Shown one piece after another: positions 53,627 to 61,730 of a stretch of DNA of 64,000 nt. Under the pieces are notes generated by a model, which worked only from the letters and a program-made list of their open reading frames with translations, ran no database searches and had not been told where the DNA came from. The number at the start of each line of letters is the position of its first letter. Within the stretch, counting starts at the first letter, position 1. This DNA comes from G963662605 sp963662605 (GTDB taxonomy: Bacteria > Bacteroidota > Ignavibacteria > Ignavibacteriales > Ignavibacteriaceae), in contig OY759785.1 of the NCBI GenBank assembly GCA_963662605.1, positions 2,356,001 to 2,420,000 of the forward strand, in the 5' to 3' direction. The position numbers and the translations under genes were made by a program.

Positions 53627-54820
53627 CTATATTAACCCGATTTCTTTACCAATTGTTTTGAATGCGTCAATAATGAAATCAAGATGTTCTTTTTCATGCG
53701 TTGACATATAGCTGGTACGCATCATTTGACGTCCTTCAGGTACACCGGGCGAAATAAACACATTGACAAACACACCTGCGTCGTATAATTTACGCCACAT
53801 TGCAAATGCCAGATCATCACGTCCTACAATAACGGGAACAATGGCTGTTCTGCCTTTAATAACATTAAATCCGGCAGCGCTTAATGATTCGCTTACATAT
53901 TTCGCATTTTCAATCAGTTTGGTAACTCTTTCCGGCTCTGCTTCAAGAATCTCCAAAGCCGCTAATGCAGCTGCAACAGATGCAGGTGTAGGAGAAGCGC
54001 TGAAAATAAGAGCAGGGGAATGATGTTTTAAATAATTGATCACTCTTTCCTTACCAGCAACAAAACCACCAAGAGAAGCGAAGGTCTTGCTAAAAGTTCC
54101 CATGGTAAGATCAATTTCATCTTCCAGATCAAATTCACTTGCCGTTCCGCGACCGCCTTTACCGATAACACCTACAGAGTGAGCGTCATCAATCAAAATA
54201 CGTGCCCCGTGTTTTTTAGCAATACGATTCAACTCAGGCAGGTCAACTATTTCACCGCCCGTGGAAAATACACCATCGGATACAATTAATTTTGCCGAAT
54301 CGGCTGGCAGCTTTTCAATAACCTTTTCCAGATCTGCCATGTCGTTATGTTTATATCGGACAAACTCACCGGTTGCTCCTTTAGTCATCAAGTTACCGGC
54401 AACAATACAAGCATGGTTATCTTTATCCGAAACGACAAACTCACCACGGTTTACAAGAGTAGGAATAATTCCCTGAGCAGTCTGGTAACCGGTCGAATAT
54501 AATAAAACAGCTTCCGTTTTAAAGAACTTGGCTAATTTATACTCAAGTTCAATGTGTAAATCAAGCGTACCGGTCAGGTATCTTGAGCCGGAACATCCTG
54601 TGCCGTATTTTTCGACAGCTTTGATAGCTGCTTCTTTAACTTTAGGGTGGGCTGTCAGGCCAAGGTAATTATTTGAACCCGCCATTACGACTTTTTTGCC
54701 CTCAATCTGAACTACAGGCCCTTCGTTTTCTTCGATTGGCCGAAAATAGGGATAAAATCCCATGTTTTTAATATCATCTGCTCTTGTGAAATCGAAACAT
54801 TTCTTGAATAGATCCAACAA
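53627..54820 (-). CDS. spt: Serine palmitoyltransferase (alpha-oxoamine synthase)
   Basis: A 397-residue PLP enzyme with MGFYPYFRPIE, GSNNYLGLTAHPKVKEAA, YGTGCSGSRYLTGTLDLH, KDNHACIV with the stacking His136, ILIDDAHSVGVIG, and the PLP lysine Lys245 in TFSKTFASLGGF. The GFYPYFRPI start is a feature of bacterial SPT rather than of KBL or BioF. It condenses serine with a long-chain acyl-CoA or acyl-ACP to 3-ketosphinganine. No ATG is near the start; a TTG (54817 or 54820) has GGAGGACA directly upstream. It is followed by the bCerS-like gene and divergent from a CerR-like reductase. Confidence 0.87.
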   Translation of the reverse strand: MLDLFKKCFDFTRADDIKNMGFYPYFRPIEENEGPVVQIEGKKVVMAGSNNYLGLTAHPKVKEAAIKAVEKYGTGCSGSRYLTGTLDLHIELEYKLAKFFKTEAVLLYSTGYQTAQGIIPTLVNRGEFVVSDKDNHACIVAGNLMTKGATGEFVRYKHNDMADLEKVIEKLPADSAKLIVSDGVFSTGGEIVDLPELNRIAKKHGARILIDDAHSVGVIGKGGRGTASEFDLEDEIDLTMGTFSKTFASLGGFVAGKERVINYLKHHSPALIFSASPTPASVAAALAALEILEAEPERVTKLIENAKYVSESLSAAGFNVIKGRTAIVPVIVGRDDLAFAMWRKLYDAGVFVNVFISPGVPEGRQMMRTSYMSTHEKEHLDFIIDAFKTIGKEIGLI

Positions 54821-54920
54821 TGTCCTCCGTTGCGAATTTGTTTTATAGAATTACTTAAAATAATAATAATTTCTTAAATTTTGAATCATTTTTAAAGATA
54901 TATAGAAGGGTCAAACAATC

Positions 54921-55928
54921 ATGAATGAGACCAAAACTGCTCTTGTTACAGGAGCAAATGGATTTGTAGGCAGTCATTTAGTTGATTTATTACTTAAAGA
55001 AAATTTTAGTGTTAAATGTTTAGTAAGAAAATCCAGCAATCTCCGCTGGTTAGAAGGCAAGAATGTAGAAATAATCAATTGCGGATTATTTGACAAAGAA
55101 GGTTTATCCCGTGCTTTTGAGGGAGTCGAATATATTTTTCATGTTGCCGGTGTTGTAAAATCCAAAAAGCCGGAAGGATATTATAAAGGAAATGTCGAGG
55201 CAACTCAAAATATCCTTGAAACTGCCCTTACGTATAAGGACAAAGTCAAACGTGTTTTAATTGTCAGCAGCCAAACAGCCGCGGGACCTTCTCCGGCTTT
55301 TACTCCGATTGACGAAACTCATCCCTGTGCTCCAATTACAAATTACGGTAAGAGTAAAAAAGCCGAAGAGGAATTGGTTCAAACATACTTCGACCGCTTA
55401 CCGATAACCATCTGCCGCCCGCCGGCAGTGTACGGCGAAAGAGATACCGAGATTTTCATCTTTTTTAATTCCTATTGGAAAGGGGTAACTACTACTATCG
55501 GATTCGGAAAAAAAGAGGATAAAAAGCAAATCAGTTTGATTCATGCAAAAGATCTGGTACATGGTATGTATTTGGCCGCAACCAGCCCAAACTCAATCGG
55601 ACAGACGTATTTTATTTCATCCGAAAAAATCTATACATGGGAACAAATAATTGAGGTCACTTCAAAAGTGATGCGTAAGAAGGCAATTGTATTTAAAGTA
55701 CCCCATGTAATTGTATACACCATTGCTGCAGTAGCTCAGTTTATATCACTCTTTCAAAAACAGGCAGCAACTTTGAACATTGAAAAAGCAAGAGATATAA
55801 CGCAGGCCGCGTGGATTTGCAGCACTCAAAAAGCCGTAAAAGAATTAGGGTACAAACAAAACATTAGTCTTGAGCAAGGAATCGAAGAAACGGTTGCCTG
55901 GTACAAAAAAGAAGGATGGCTCCGTTAA
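54921..55928 (+). CDS. NAD-dependent epimerase/dehydratase family, CerR-like reductase
   Basis: A 335-residue extended SDR with TGANGFVGSHLVDLLL (cofactor), FHVAGVVKS, the catalytic Ser in IVSSQTAAG and Tyr-Lys in NYGKSKKAEEELV, then CRPPAVYGERDTE. In Caulobacter an extended SDR called CerR reduces the 3-keto group in sphingolipid synthesis. The divergent SPT and bCerS genes 100 bases away make this the likely role. Other SDR activities (sugar epimerase, steroid-like dehydrogenase) fit sequence equally. The RBS is AGAAGGG. The 3' end overlaps the convergent cytochrome gene by four bases. Confidence 0.78.
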   Translation: MNETKTALVTGANGFVGSHLVDLLLKENFSVKCLVRKSSNLRWLEGKNVEIINCGLFDKEGLSRAFEGVEYIFHVAGVVKSKKPEGYYKGNVEATQNILETALTYKDKVKRVLIVSSQTAAGPSPAFTPIDETHPCAPITNYGKSKKAEEELVQTYFDRLPITICRPPAVYGERDTEIFIFFNSYWKGVTTTIGFGKKEDKKQISLIHAKDLVHGMYLAATSPNSIGQTYFISSEKIYTWEQIIEVTSKVMRKKAIVFKVPHVIVYTIAAVAQFISLFQKQAATLNIEKARDITQAAWICSTQKAVKELGYKQNISLEQGIEETVAWYKKEGWLR

Positions 55929-56368
55929 TTGTTTTTAGCGCCTTCGTTAATCCAGACCTTAAGGCCGTTAACCTGATTGGTAGTCATTCCCGGATAGGTT
56001 GAAACCGGAGGCATTGGCTTAGTTCCGCTGCCATTAACCGACCAAACAATAGGACTTGTAGACGCACTTCCGGGTATGACAACTTTATATCCGGATGTTG
56101 TGCCGCTCCATGATGTTAAACTCAGCCCGCCTGCCTTGCTATTATCATCATGACAGCCAGAATAAGTACATTTGACTGTAAATATCGGCTGAATATACTT
56201 CGCGTAGGATACGTTTGAAGAGGGGATAGTCGTATTATCAACTTGCGAGTTAGTTGTTGTATCGTCGCAGCCAAAAAGCATCAACGTTACCATAAAAATA
56301 GATACCGTCAGACTCACGCCTATCTTTGTATTAAAACAATACACTTTCTCAATATTTACAGTTTTCAT
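55925..56368 (-). CDS. c-type cytochrome lipoprotein with CX4CH heme site
   Basis: A 147-residue protein. A long N-terminus with a hydrophobic stretch ends in MLFGCDD, a likely lipobox with Cys. The mature part starts with a Thr/Ser-rich linker. The heme motif is FTVKCTYSGCHDD: two Cys separated by four residues and followed by His. KPMPPV offers a distal Met ligand, and WINEGAKNN ends the domain like the cytochrome domains of DUF1549-associated proteins. It would be an outer or periplasmic membrane-anchored monoheme cytochrome. ATG 56368 is taken; a TTG lies one codon before. Confidence 0.78.
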   Translation of the reverse strand: MKTVNIEKVYCFNTKIGVSLTVSIFMVTLMLFGCDDTTTNSQVDNTTIPSSNVSYAKYIQPIFTVKCTYSGCHDDNSKAGGLSLTSWSGTTSGYKVVIPGSASTSPIVWSVNGSGTKPMPPVSTYPGMTTNQVNGLKVWINEGAKNN

Positions 56369-56496
56369 CAATCAATCGTGTTTTTCTGAATAAAATCAAC
56401 AAGATAAACCCAGTAATTATAAGGAGTTACAATACCGGCAAATAGCATAGCATGGCATAATAATTGCTTTTTATGAATAACCAAAGGAATATAACC

Positions 56497-56898
56497 ATGG
56501 ATCTTTTTGCATTATTACAATCAGCATTTGTCATTTTTGCATCGCTTGCAACTCTTACTCTAATTGCGTCTTTTATCGCTTACAAAATTAAGCAATACAA
56601 ACTCAAAGGCAATGAAAAAATCAGTCTGCATAATGTGTCAGGCTTGCATAATCCATTTGCAATGTCTAAGGGTGATGTCGTCCATACGGTTGCGTTACCT
56701 GAATCAGGCACGATAAATATTGTTCCTAAACCCATTAGGACTAAGCATAGAAGCGGCAATATTTCACGCCAGACTGTTGCTCCAAAAACGAGCGGATCAC
56801 GGTTCACTGTTGTAAACGAGTCAATGGAAGCCTTTAATTTGAGTAGTTCGTTCGACCCGGTCAGTTCACTTAACCGGAGCAAATTTAATATTAACTAA
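56497..56898 (+). CDS. Small single-helix membrane protein of unknown function
   Basis: A 133-residue protein with one N-terminal membrane helix (about 5-30: LLQSAFVIFASLATLTLIASFIAY) and a basic, Ser/Thr-rich cytosolic tail without recognised domain. ATG 56497 follows CCAAAGGAATATAACC, a good RBS; ATG 56473 or TTG 56464 would add up to 11 residues. It lies upstream of the lipid kinase gene and downstream of the cytochrome. I do not recognise a family. Confidence 0.6.
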   Translation: MDLFALLQSAFVIFASLATLTLIASFIAYKIKQYKLKGNEKISLHNVSGLHNPFAMSKGDVVHTVALPESGTINIVPKPIRTKHRSGNISRQTVAPKTSGSRFTVVNESMEAFNLSSSFDPVSSLNRSKFNIN

Positions 56899-56983
56899 AC
56901 CCTTCGAAATAACCTTCTTTTTATTTTCTCCATTTCTAACTATTTTTAGAGATTGAACTATTTGCATATCTAAGTGTGGTGCT

Positions 56984-57898
56984 TTGAAAACTAATCTACT
57001 CATCATAAATCCGGTTGCAGGCAAGGGCAAAGGACTTCATTTCTACAATGCTATGAAGGAAAAACTCCAAGCTCTTATTCCGGACGTACGCATTGTTTTG
57101 ACTTCCCGAAAAGGAGAAATTGGCGAGATAATTAACCGGTATATGCCGATTAATTCACTGTTCGTCGCCGGTGGAGACGGGACTTTTCATGAAGTTGTTA
57201 ATGCCTTGAGTGCACCGGACCAATTTCCGATAACTTTACTCCCCATAGGCTCGGGCAATGATTTTGCTCGCGCGTTAGGACTACAGAAGAGAAATCCGGT
57301 TCAAATTATTGAATTATGGCGCAAAAATTCATTTTTTCACATTGACTTGGGCGAATTTCGCTATCGGGAGCACGGTAAAACCGAATTCGTCACAGAACGC
57401 TTTCATAATAGCTGCGGTTCCGGCTTCGATGCTGTTGTAACCCATTTAAGCAACCAAAACAAGATACTGACCGGCTTAATACTTTATTTATACTCGGTTA
57501 TTAAAGCTCTTTTTAAATATGATTCCATTGATTCGAGAGCTGTATTCGATAATTCGATTACTATTTCCGGAAAGAAGCTACTGATCGCGGTAGGGAATTC
57601 AGAGACAAGCGGCGGAGGGTTTAAGCTTACGCCGGGCAGCTCTATCACAGACGGTATTCTCAAAATGGTTACTGCTGACGCACTTAGCGTCCCATCTATA
57701 CTGCATTTACTACCAAAGGCTATTATCGGTAAACATGTCTCTGATCCACGGGTAACAATTGTGGATTTTAAAACTTGCAAAATTAATTTTATTACGCCGG
57801 TAATTGTGCAATCTGACGGAGAAATTATTTCTACTATGATTGATGAGATTGAGATTTCCGTCATTCCAAGATATTTACAAATGACGGCAGACCTATAA
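56984..57898 (+). CDS. Diacylglycerol/sphingosine kinase-family lipid kinase
   Basis: A 304-residue protein of the DAGK_cat family: IINPVAGKGKG at the start, VAGGDGTFHEVVNALS (nucleotide-binding GGDGT), LPIGSGNDFARALGL, and the beta-sandwich half containing SETSGGGFKLTPGSSITDGILKMVTAD. Bacterial members phosphorylate diacylglycerol (DgkB), and Caulobacter uses one as a ceramide kinase. Near the ceramide genes either is possible. The start is a TTG at 56984, as no ATG or GTG is in frame nearby. It is convergent with holB. Confidence 0.85.
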   Translation: MKTNLLIINPVAGKGKGLHFYNAMKEKLQALIPDVRIVLTSRKGEIGEIINRYMPINSLFVAGGDGTFHEVVNALSAPDQFPITLLPIGSGNDFARALGLQKRNPVQIIELWRKNSFFHIDLGEFRYREHGKTEFVTERFHNSCGSGFDAVVTHLSNQNKILTGLILYLYSVIKALFKYDSIDSRAVFDNSITISGKKLLIAVGNSETSGGGFKLTPGSSITDGILKMVTADALSVPSILHLLPKAIIGKHVSDPRVTIVDFKTCKINFITPVIVQSDGEIISTMIDEIEISVIPRYLQMTADL

Positions 57899-57982
57899 GA
57901 AAAGGGAGTTATTTCTTTGAAATGCGCTTAAAATTCACTTATCGTAGTTTACATAATATACATTATGCGACAGATATAATAT

Positions 57983-59110
57983 TTATCTTTTTTTCGTTCG
58001 AATCATGGATGCCAACAATTGTATCAGATTATTGCTGATAACGTTTACGTTCACATTGTTATTTTCTATGGCGTAAATGTATCTCTCTATCTTATTGATA
58101 TATGAATCAAGTGAGTCAATCTGATTTCTTTCATGGAATCTTCTGAACGTCTCAAGAAAATCTTTGAAGTAAATGTTCTCTTCCTGATAAGTATATCTGG
58201 AAGCGTCGCTCAGCCAGATTATGATAAGTTTCAAAAATAGTATGAAACTTCCTGGATCATTCCGTTCCTGAACGTCTTGTAGTATCATATGAGCTGAGTT
58301 AATTTTGTTACCAATGGCAAACCTCATAAAATCCACAGTCAGGTTCTTCAGGTTAGCCAAGTCCCGGTCAATCAGGTCAATTGCGTTATGGATCGAACCT
58401 TGCGCAAAGGCTGCTGCAATCTCTGCATGAAATGCTTCTATGTGAAAGTATTTTTCCAGAATCTCTTGGATTTCTTCTTCAGAAAGCGGTTCTGTCTGTA
58501 ACTGCCAACATCGTGAAACAATTGTTTCACGCAACTTTTCCGGAGCATCACTCACCAGAATAAATGTCGTATTTTCCGGCGGTTCTTCCAGATTCTTAAG
58601 CAAAGAATTCTGTGACTCCTCGTTCATTAATTCGGCCTGCGATACCAGAATCGTCCTGTGAGAGTCCTGATCAAAGGAAATATTTAAAAATCGCGAAATA
58701 TCACGAATGCTATTGATTTTTATTTCATTAGCATCGTCAATATTCATCTTATAATAGGGATTGACATTCTTTATTTTAAGCTCTTTAAGAACGGAATCCA
58801 TCTGATCTTTGGTTAGCTTCTCGTATGGATTATCGAAACTTGCCTCGTTTTTACCACGCGGAAGAGCATAAATATACTTAATGTAGGTTTGAGAAAATGG
58901 ATTGGGGATTGAACCAACAGTGTTAATGTCAGTCCCCTTTTTTAAAGCGTGGAGAATCATTCCCAGACGAATGCCGATGGCTTCTTTTCCATTACCGCCA
59001 CTCCCCTTTATCAATATTGCTTGTGGAATGGAACGTGATTCTAATAATGAATCAAAGAATTGCTTTAATCTCTTTTGTCCGATAATTCCGGACCAGTACT
59101 TTTTTTCCAT
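57983..59110 (-). CDS. holB: DNA polymerase III delta' subunit
   Basis: A 375-residue AAA+ protein starting WSGIIGQKRLKQFFDSLL, then ILIKGSGGNGKEAIGI in place of the P-loop. The central part has RTILVSQAELMNEESQNSLLKNLEEPPENTTFILVSDAPEKLRETIVSRCWQLQ, the hallmark of clamp-loader delta' and gamma/tau subunits. No zinc-binding Cys quartet is seen. An insertion between the P-loop and sensor region (about residues 62-125) makes it longer than E. coli HolB (334). It is the last gene of a minus-strand run. Confidence 0.85.
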   Translation of the reverse strand: MEKKYWSGIIGQKRLKQFFDSLLESRSIPQAILIKGSGGNGKEAIGIRLGMILHALKKGTDINTVGSIPNPFSQTYIKYIYALPRGKNEASFDNPYEKLTKDQMDSVLKELKIKNVNPYYKMNIDDANEIKINSIRDISRFLNISFDQDSHRTILVSQAELMNEESQNSLLKNLEEPPENTTFILVSDAPEKLRETIVSRCWQLQTEPLSEEEIQEILEKYFHIEAFHAEIAAAFAQGSIHNAIDLIDRDLANLKNLTVDFMRFAIGNKINSAHMILQDVQERNDPGSFILFLKLIIIWLSDASRYTYQEENIYFKDFLETFRRFHERNQIDSLDSYINKIERYIYAIENNNVNVNVISNNLIQLLASMIRTKKR

Positions 59111-59133
59111 AATAAAAAAGGCACTGAGTGCCT

Positions 59134-59355
59134 TTATAATTCATCCTCGTTGTAAAAGTAATCGTCATCGGTGGGATAGTCCGGCCATATCTCTTCAATT
59201 GATTCGTATGGATCTTCAGAATCTTCTAACTCTTTAAGATTTTCAATAACTTCAAACGGAGCGCCGACTCTATCAGCATAATCAATAAGTTCTTCTTTTG
59301 TAGCTGGCCAGGGCGCATCGTCAAGATAAGATGCTAATTCGATCGTCCAGATCAT
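59134..59355 (-). CDS. DUF2795-family small protein
   Basis: A 73-residue acidic protein: ELASYLDDAPWPATKEELIDYADRVGAPFEVIENLKEL fits DUF2795 (short helical proteins), followed by an acidic tail ending DDDYFYNEDEL. The function is unknown. It lies between the M23 peptidase and holB genes with a Shine-Dalgarno sequence AAGGAG upstream. Confidence 0.8.
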   Translation of the reverse strand: MIWTIELASYLDDAPWPATKEELIDYADRVGAPFEVIENLKELEDSEDPYESIEEIWPDYPTDDDYFYNEDEL

Positions 59356-59372
59356 TGTAAGATGATACTCCT

Positions 59373-60296
59373 TTAATTTGCGGTGTTGTTAAATAAATTT
59401 GAATCGTTAAATATATACTGTGCAGGATCTAAATTAACCCCGTCATGCAGAACTTCATAGTGCAGATGTGGACCGGTGGAGAGACCCGAATTGCCTGTAA
59501 GAGCAATTTTTTGATATCGTCCAACTTTTTGACCTTCTCTGACCATTGCCTGCGAAAGATGTCCGTAGATCGTTTTATAACCAAAACCGTGATCTATCTC
59601 AACGGCAAGTCCAAAGCCTTCTTTAGCGCCTACGAATTCAACCTTACCATCCGCCGGTGCAAAAACTTCAGTACCGACATCGGTTATAATATCTACTCCG
59701 TTGTGCATGCGAAGGATATGCAAAATCGGATGCATTCGCATGCCGAAACCATTCTCGGAAAACTCACCGGAACACGGTTTAATTGCAGGCAGGCATTTAT
59801 AGAGTTCCTGATTTTTAGCAAACGCAGATTTAATTTCAGCCAGATTAGCCTTTTCCATTTCAAATTTATTAATCACGGATTCGATACCTGAAATGGTTGA
59901 TTTTAGATCGCCGTCTTTCTTTGAAAGGATTTCCAAAATACTGCCGAATGAACTTCCACCGGTTCCGAGTGCTTTTTGATCTTCAGAATATGGTGATAAG
60001 TTAACCGCTGTTCTCAGTGCTTTGTTCTGACTTTTCAGACTATCAAGATTTTTTGAAAGGTCTTTGTAAAGCCCTGAAACATCCCGCAATTTATTCTTTA
60101 AATAATAGTTCTCATTTCTGGTTGCTTCGAGATCTTTTGAGGGGCTGATAAAATGCGTATACACAAAGAAAATAGCCAATAGAAAAGTGCATGATGCGGC
60201 AAAGATTGTCGCAACAAGTCCTATAAATTTCATCCGATAGTTCTTCAGATCTATGGACTGAATTTTTGTTTTAGAGATGTAATAGAATTTTTTCAT
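59373..60296 (-). CDS. M23-family peptidoglycan peptidase, membrane anchored
   Basis: A 307-residue protein with one N-terminal membrane helix (about 27-50), a coiled-coil segment (NENYYLKNKLRDVSGLYKDLSKNLDSLKSQ), and a C-terminal LytM/M23 domain: GFGMRMHPILHILRMHNGVDI (zinc His/Asp), GFGLAVEIDHGFGYKTIYGHL and STGPHLHYEVLHDG. The zinc ligands are complete, so it should be an active endopeptidase acting on cell-wall cross-links, like MepM or the DipM group. ATG 60296 is preferred to TTG 60305. Confidence 0.9.
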   Translation of the reverse strand: MKKFYYISKTKIQSIDLKNYRMKFIGLVATIFAASCTFLLAIFFVYTHFISPSKDLEATRNENYYLKNKLRDVSGLYKDLSKNLDSLKSQNKALRTAVNLSPYSEDQKALGTGGSSFGSILEILSKKDGDLKSTISGIESVINKFEMEKANLAEIKSAFAKNQELYKCLPAIKPCSGEFSENGFGMRMHPILHILRMHNGVDIITDVGTEVFAPADGKVEFVGAKEGFGLAVEIDHGFGYKTIYGHLSQAMVREGQKVGRYQKIALTGNSGLSTGPHLHYEVLHDGVNLDPAQYIFNDSNLFNNTAN

Positions 60297-60404
60297 AATT
60301 GGCAAGGCAATTTTAAGGAAAAATTACTATAAAAACAATTCTAATAGAAGTATTTTTAGTAGTAAATCCTTCAAATTTCGGCTATTTTCGAATATTTTTA
60401 AATT

Positions 60405-61418
60405 TTATTCGAAATCATGTTCAAAATATTCGACTCCTCTGTCGAATTCGGCAGTTCCCCTTGCAATCTTCTGAGCGAGCCGGTCTTGAAATGCTTGAGC
60501 GGCATCATAACCACGTCTCTTTAGCAGGTAATGCAGTGCTATAACTTCGGATATAACTGTGATGTTTTTGCCGGGAATGATGGGCAGTTTAATAAATGGT
60601 ATTTCGATTCCGAGAATTGTTTCCGTTTGACTTCCTAAACCGGTGCGTTCGTAGTTAGCGTCATCGTCCCAGTTTTCCAGATTAACAATTACTTCGACTC
60701 GTTTCTGATAACGAATGGCTCTGATACCGAACATTTTTTCGATGTTAATTATACCAAGGCCGCGGATTTCCATGAAATGTTTATTCAAATCAGCTCCAGC
60801 ACCGATGAGTATTCCTTCTCCTTTTTTTGTGAGAATAATAACATCGTCGCTGACTAATCTGTGTCCCCTTTCAATTAAATCCAGAGCAACCTCACTCTTG
60901 CCGATACCCGAATTGCCCATAAAGAGAATTCCGACACCGTATACATCAACAAGCGAACCGTGCATACTGCACCGGATTGCGAATTGATCATCAAGGAAGT
61001 CACCAATAAGGTAGACTAATTTTGTTGTGGAAAGCGGAGAGCAAAATATCGGGACATGGTGGGCATTGGCAATATCTAAAAGCTCCTGAAAGGGTTCATT
61101 ATTATCGGTAAGGATTACACAAGGCACCTCAAAATTAAATATTCCTTCCAATGCCTTTATTCTACGCTCCTTAGACAACTGTCCAAGATACCGCATTTCA
61201 GTATTACCAAACACCTGTACACGTGAGTATGCAAATAAACCAACAAACCCGGCCAGCGCGAGGCCGGGTCTGTGAATATTTTGGTCAGTAATTCGTCTGG
61301 TTAATCCGGAGTCATCACTGACTAAATGTATTTGAAATCTTGACTTTACATTTTCGAAGAAAAATTTAACGTCAATAGAATCTTTTTTTGATATTGCTCT
61401 TTTATCCACTTGAATCAT
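60405..61418 (-). CDS. hprK: HPr kinase/phosphorylase
   Basis: A 337-residue protein. HGSLVDVYGVGILFMGNSGIGKSEVALDLIERGHRLVSDDVI holds the conserved His, Walker A (about 168-175) and catalytic Asp pair. MEIRGLGIINIEKMFG is the HprK signature. The N-terminal domain (LAGFVGLFAYSRVQVFGNTEMRYL) is also typical. It phosphorylates HPr at Ser46 and reverses this. No PTS gene is in this window; in FCB-group and proteobacterial genomes it often lacks a sugar PTS. It is one base after the hpf stop. Confidence 0.94.
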   Translation of the reverse strand: MIQVDKRAISKKDSIDVKFFFENVKSRFQIHLVSDDSGLTRRITDQNIHRPGLALAGFVGLFAYSRVQVFGNTEMRYLGQLSKERRIKALEGIFNFEVPCVILTDNNEPFQELLDIANAHHVPIFCSPLSTTKLVYLIGDFLDDQFAIRCSMHGSLVDVYGVGILFMGNSGIGKSEVALDLIERGHRLVSDDVIILTKKGEGILIGAGADLNKHFMEIRGLGIINIEKMFGIRAIRYQKRVEVIVNLENWDDDANYERTGLGSQTETILGIEIPFIKLPIIPGKNITVISEVIALHYLLKRRGYDAAQAFQDRLAQKIARGTAEFDRGVEYFEHDFE

Positions 61419-61419
61419 T

Positions 61420-61716
61420 TTAGCGCTTTGATTTTTTTTCTTTGATCTTCTGTAACTGGCGAATGAGTTTATTTACCGCTGCCTTTATGGAAATTTCGTA
61501 TTCCTCGGCTTCTTCAATTATCGTAAGCGTCTGACCAGGCACTTTGACTATTATCTCTGCTATTTTAACGCTGTCTTTATGGTTCTGGTAGCTTAAAATA
61601 ACTTCAACGTCAAGAATGTCATCGCTGAACTTGGAAAGGGCTTCCAATTCACCCTGGATATATTCTTTCAGGGTATCTCTTGCTTTGAATTTTCTGGCCG
61701 TGATTTTGACTTTCAT
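61420..61716 (-). CDS. hpf: Ribosome hibernation promoting factor, short form
   Basis: A 98-residue protein: MKVKITARKFKARDTLKEYIQGELEALSKFSDD, then VKIAEIIVKVPGQTLTIIEEAEEYEISIKAAVNKLIRQLQKIKEK. This is the short HPF/YfiA type, which binds the 30S A and P sites and dimerises or silences ribosomes in stationary phase. It is translated together with hprK (gap one base) and follows a xer gene. Confidence 0.92.
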   Translation of the reverse strand: MKVKITARKFKARDTLKEYIQGELEALSKFSDDILDVEVILSYQNHKDSVKIAEIIVKVPGQTLTIIEEAEEYEISIKAAVNKLIRQLQKIKEKKSKR

Positions 61717-61730
61717 ACTAACTCCTATTC

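Noticed and set aside
53627..54820. Glycine C-acetyltransferase (KBL) or BioF
   Set aside because: Same fold, but the GFYPYFRPI start and the neighbouring bCerS-like and CerR-like genes favour serine palmitoyltransferase; no tdh or bio genes are nearby.
57952..57967. Inverted repeat CATAAT/ATTATG between the lipid kinase gene and holB
   Set aside because: Short AT-rich palindrome in a convergent gap; no T tract, could be chance.
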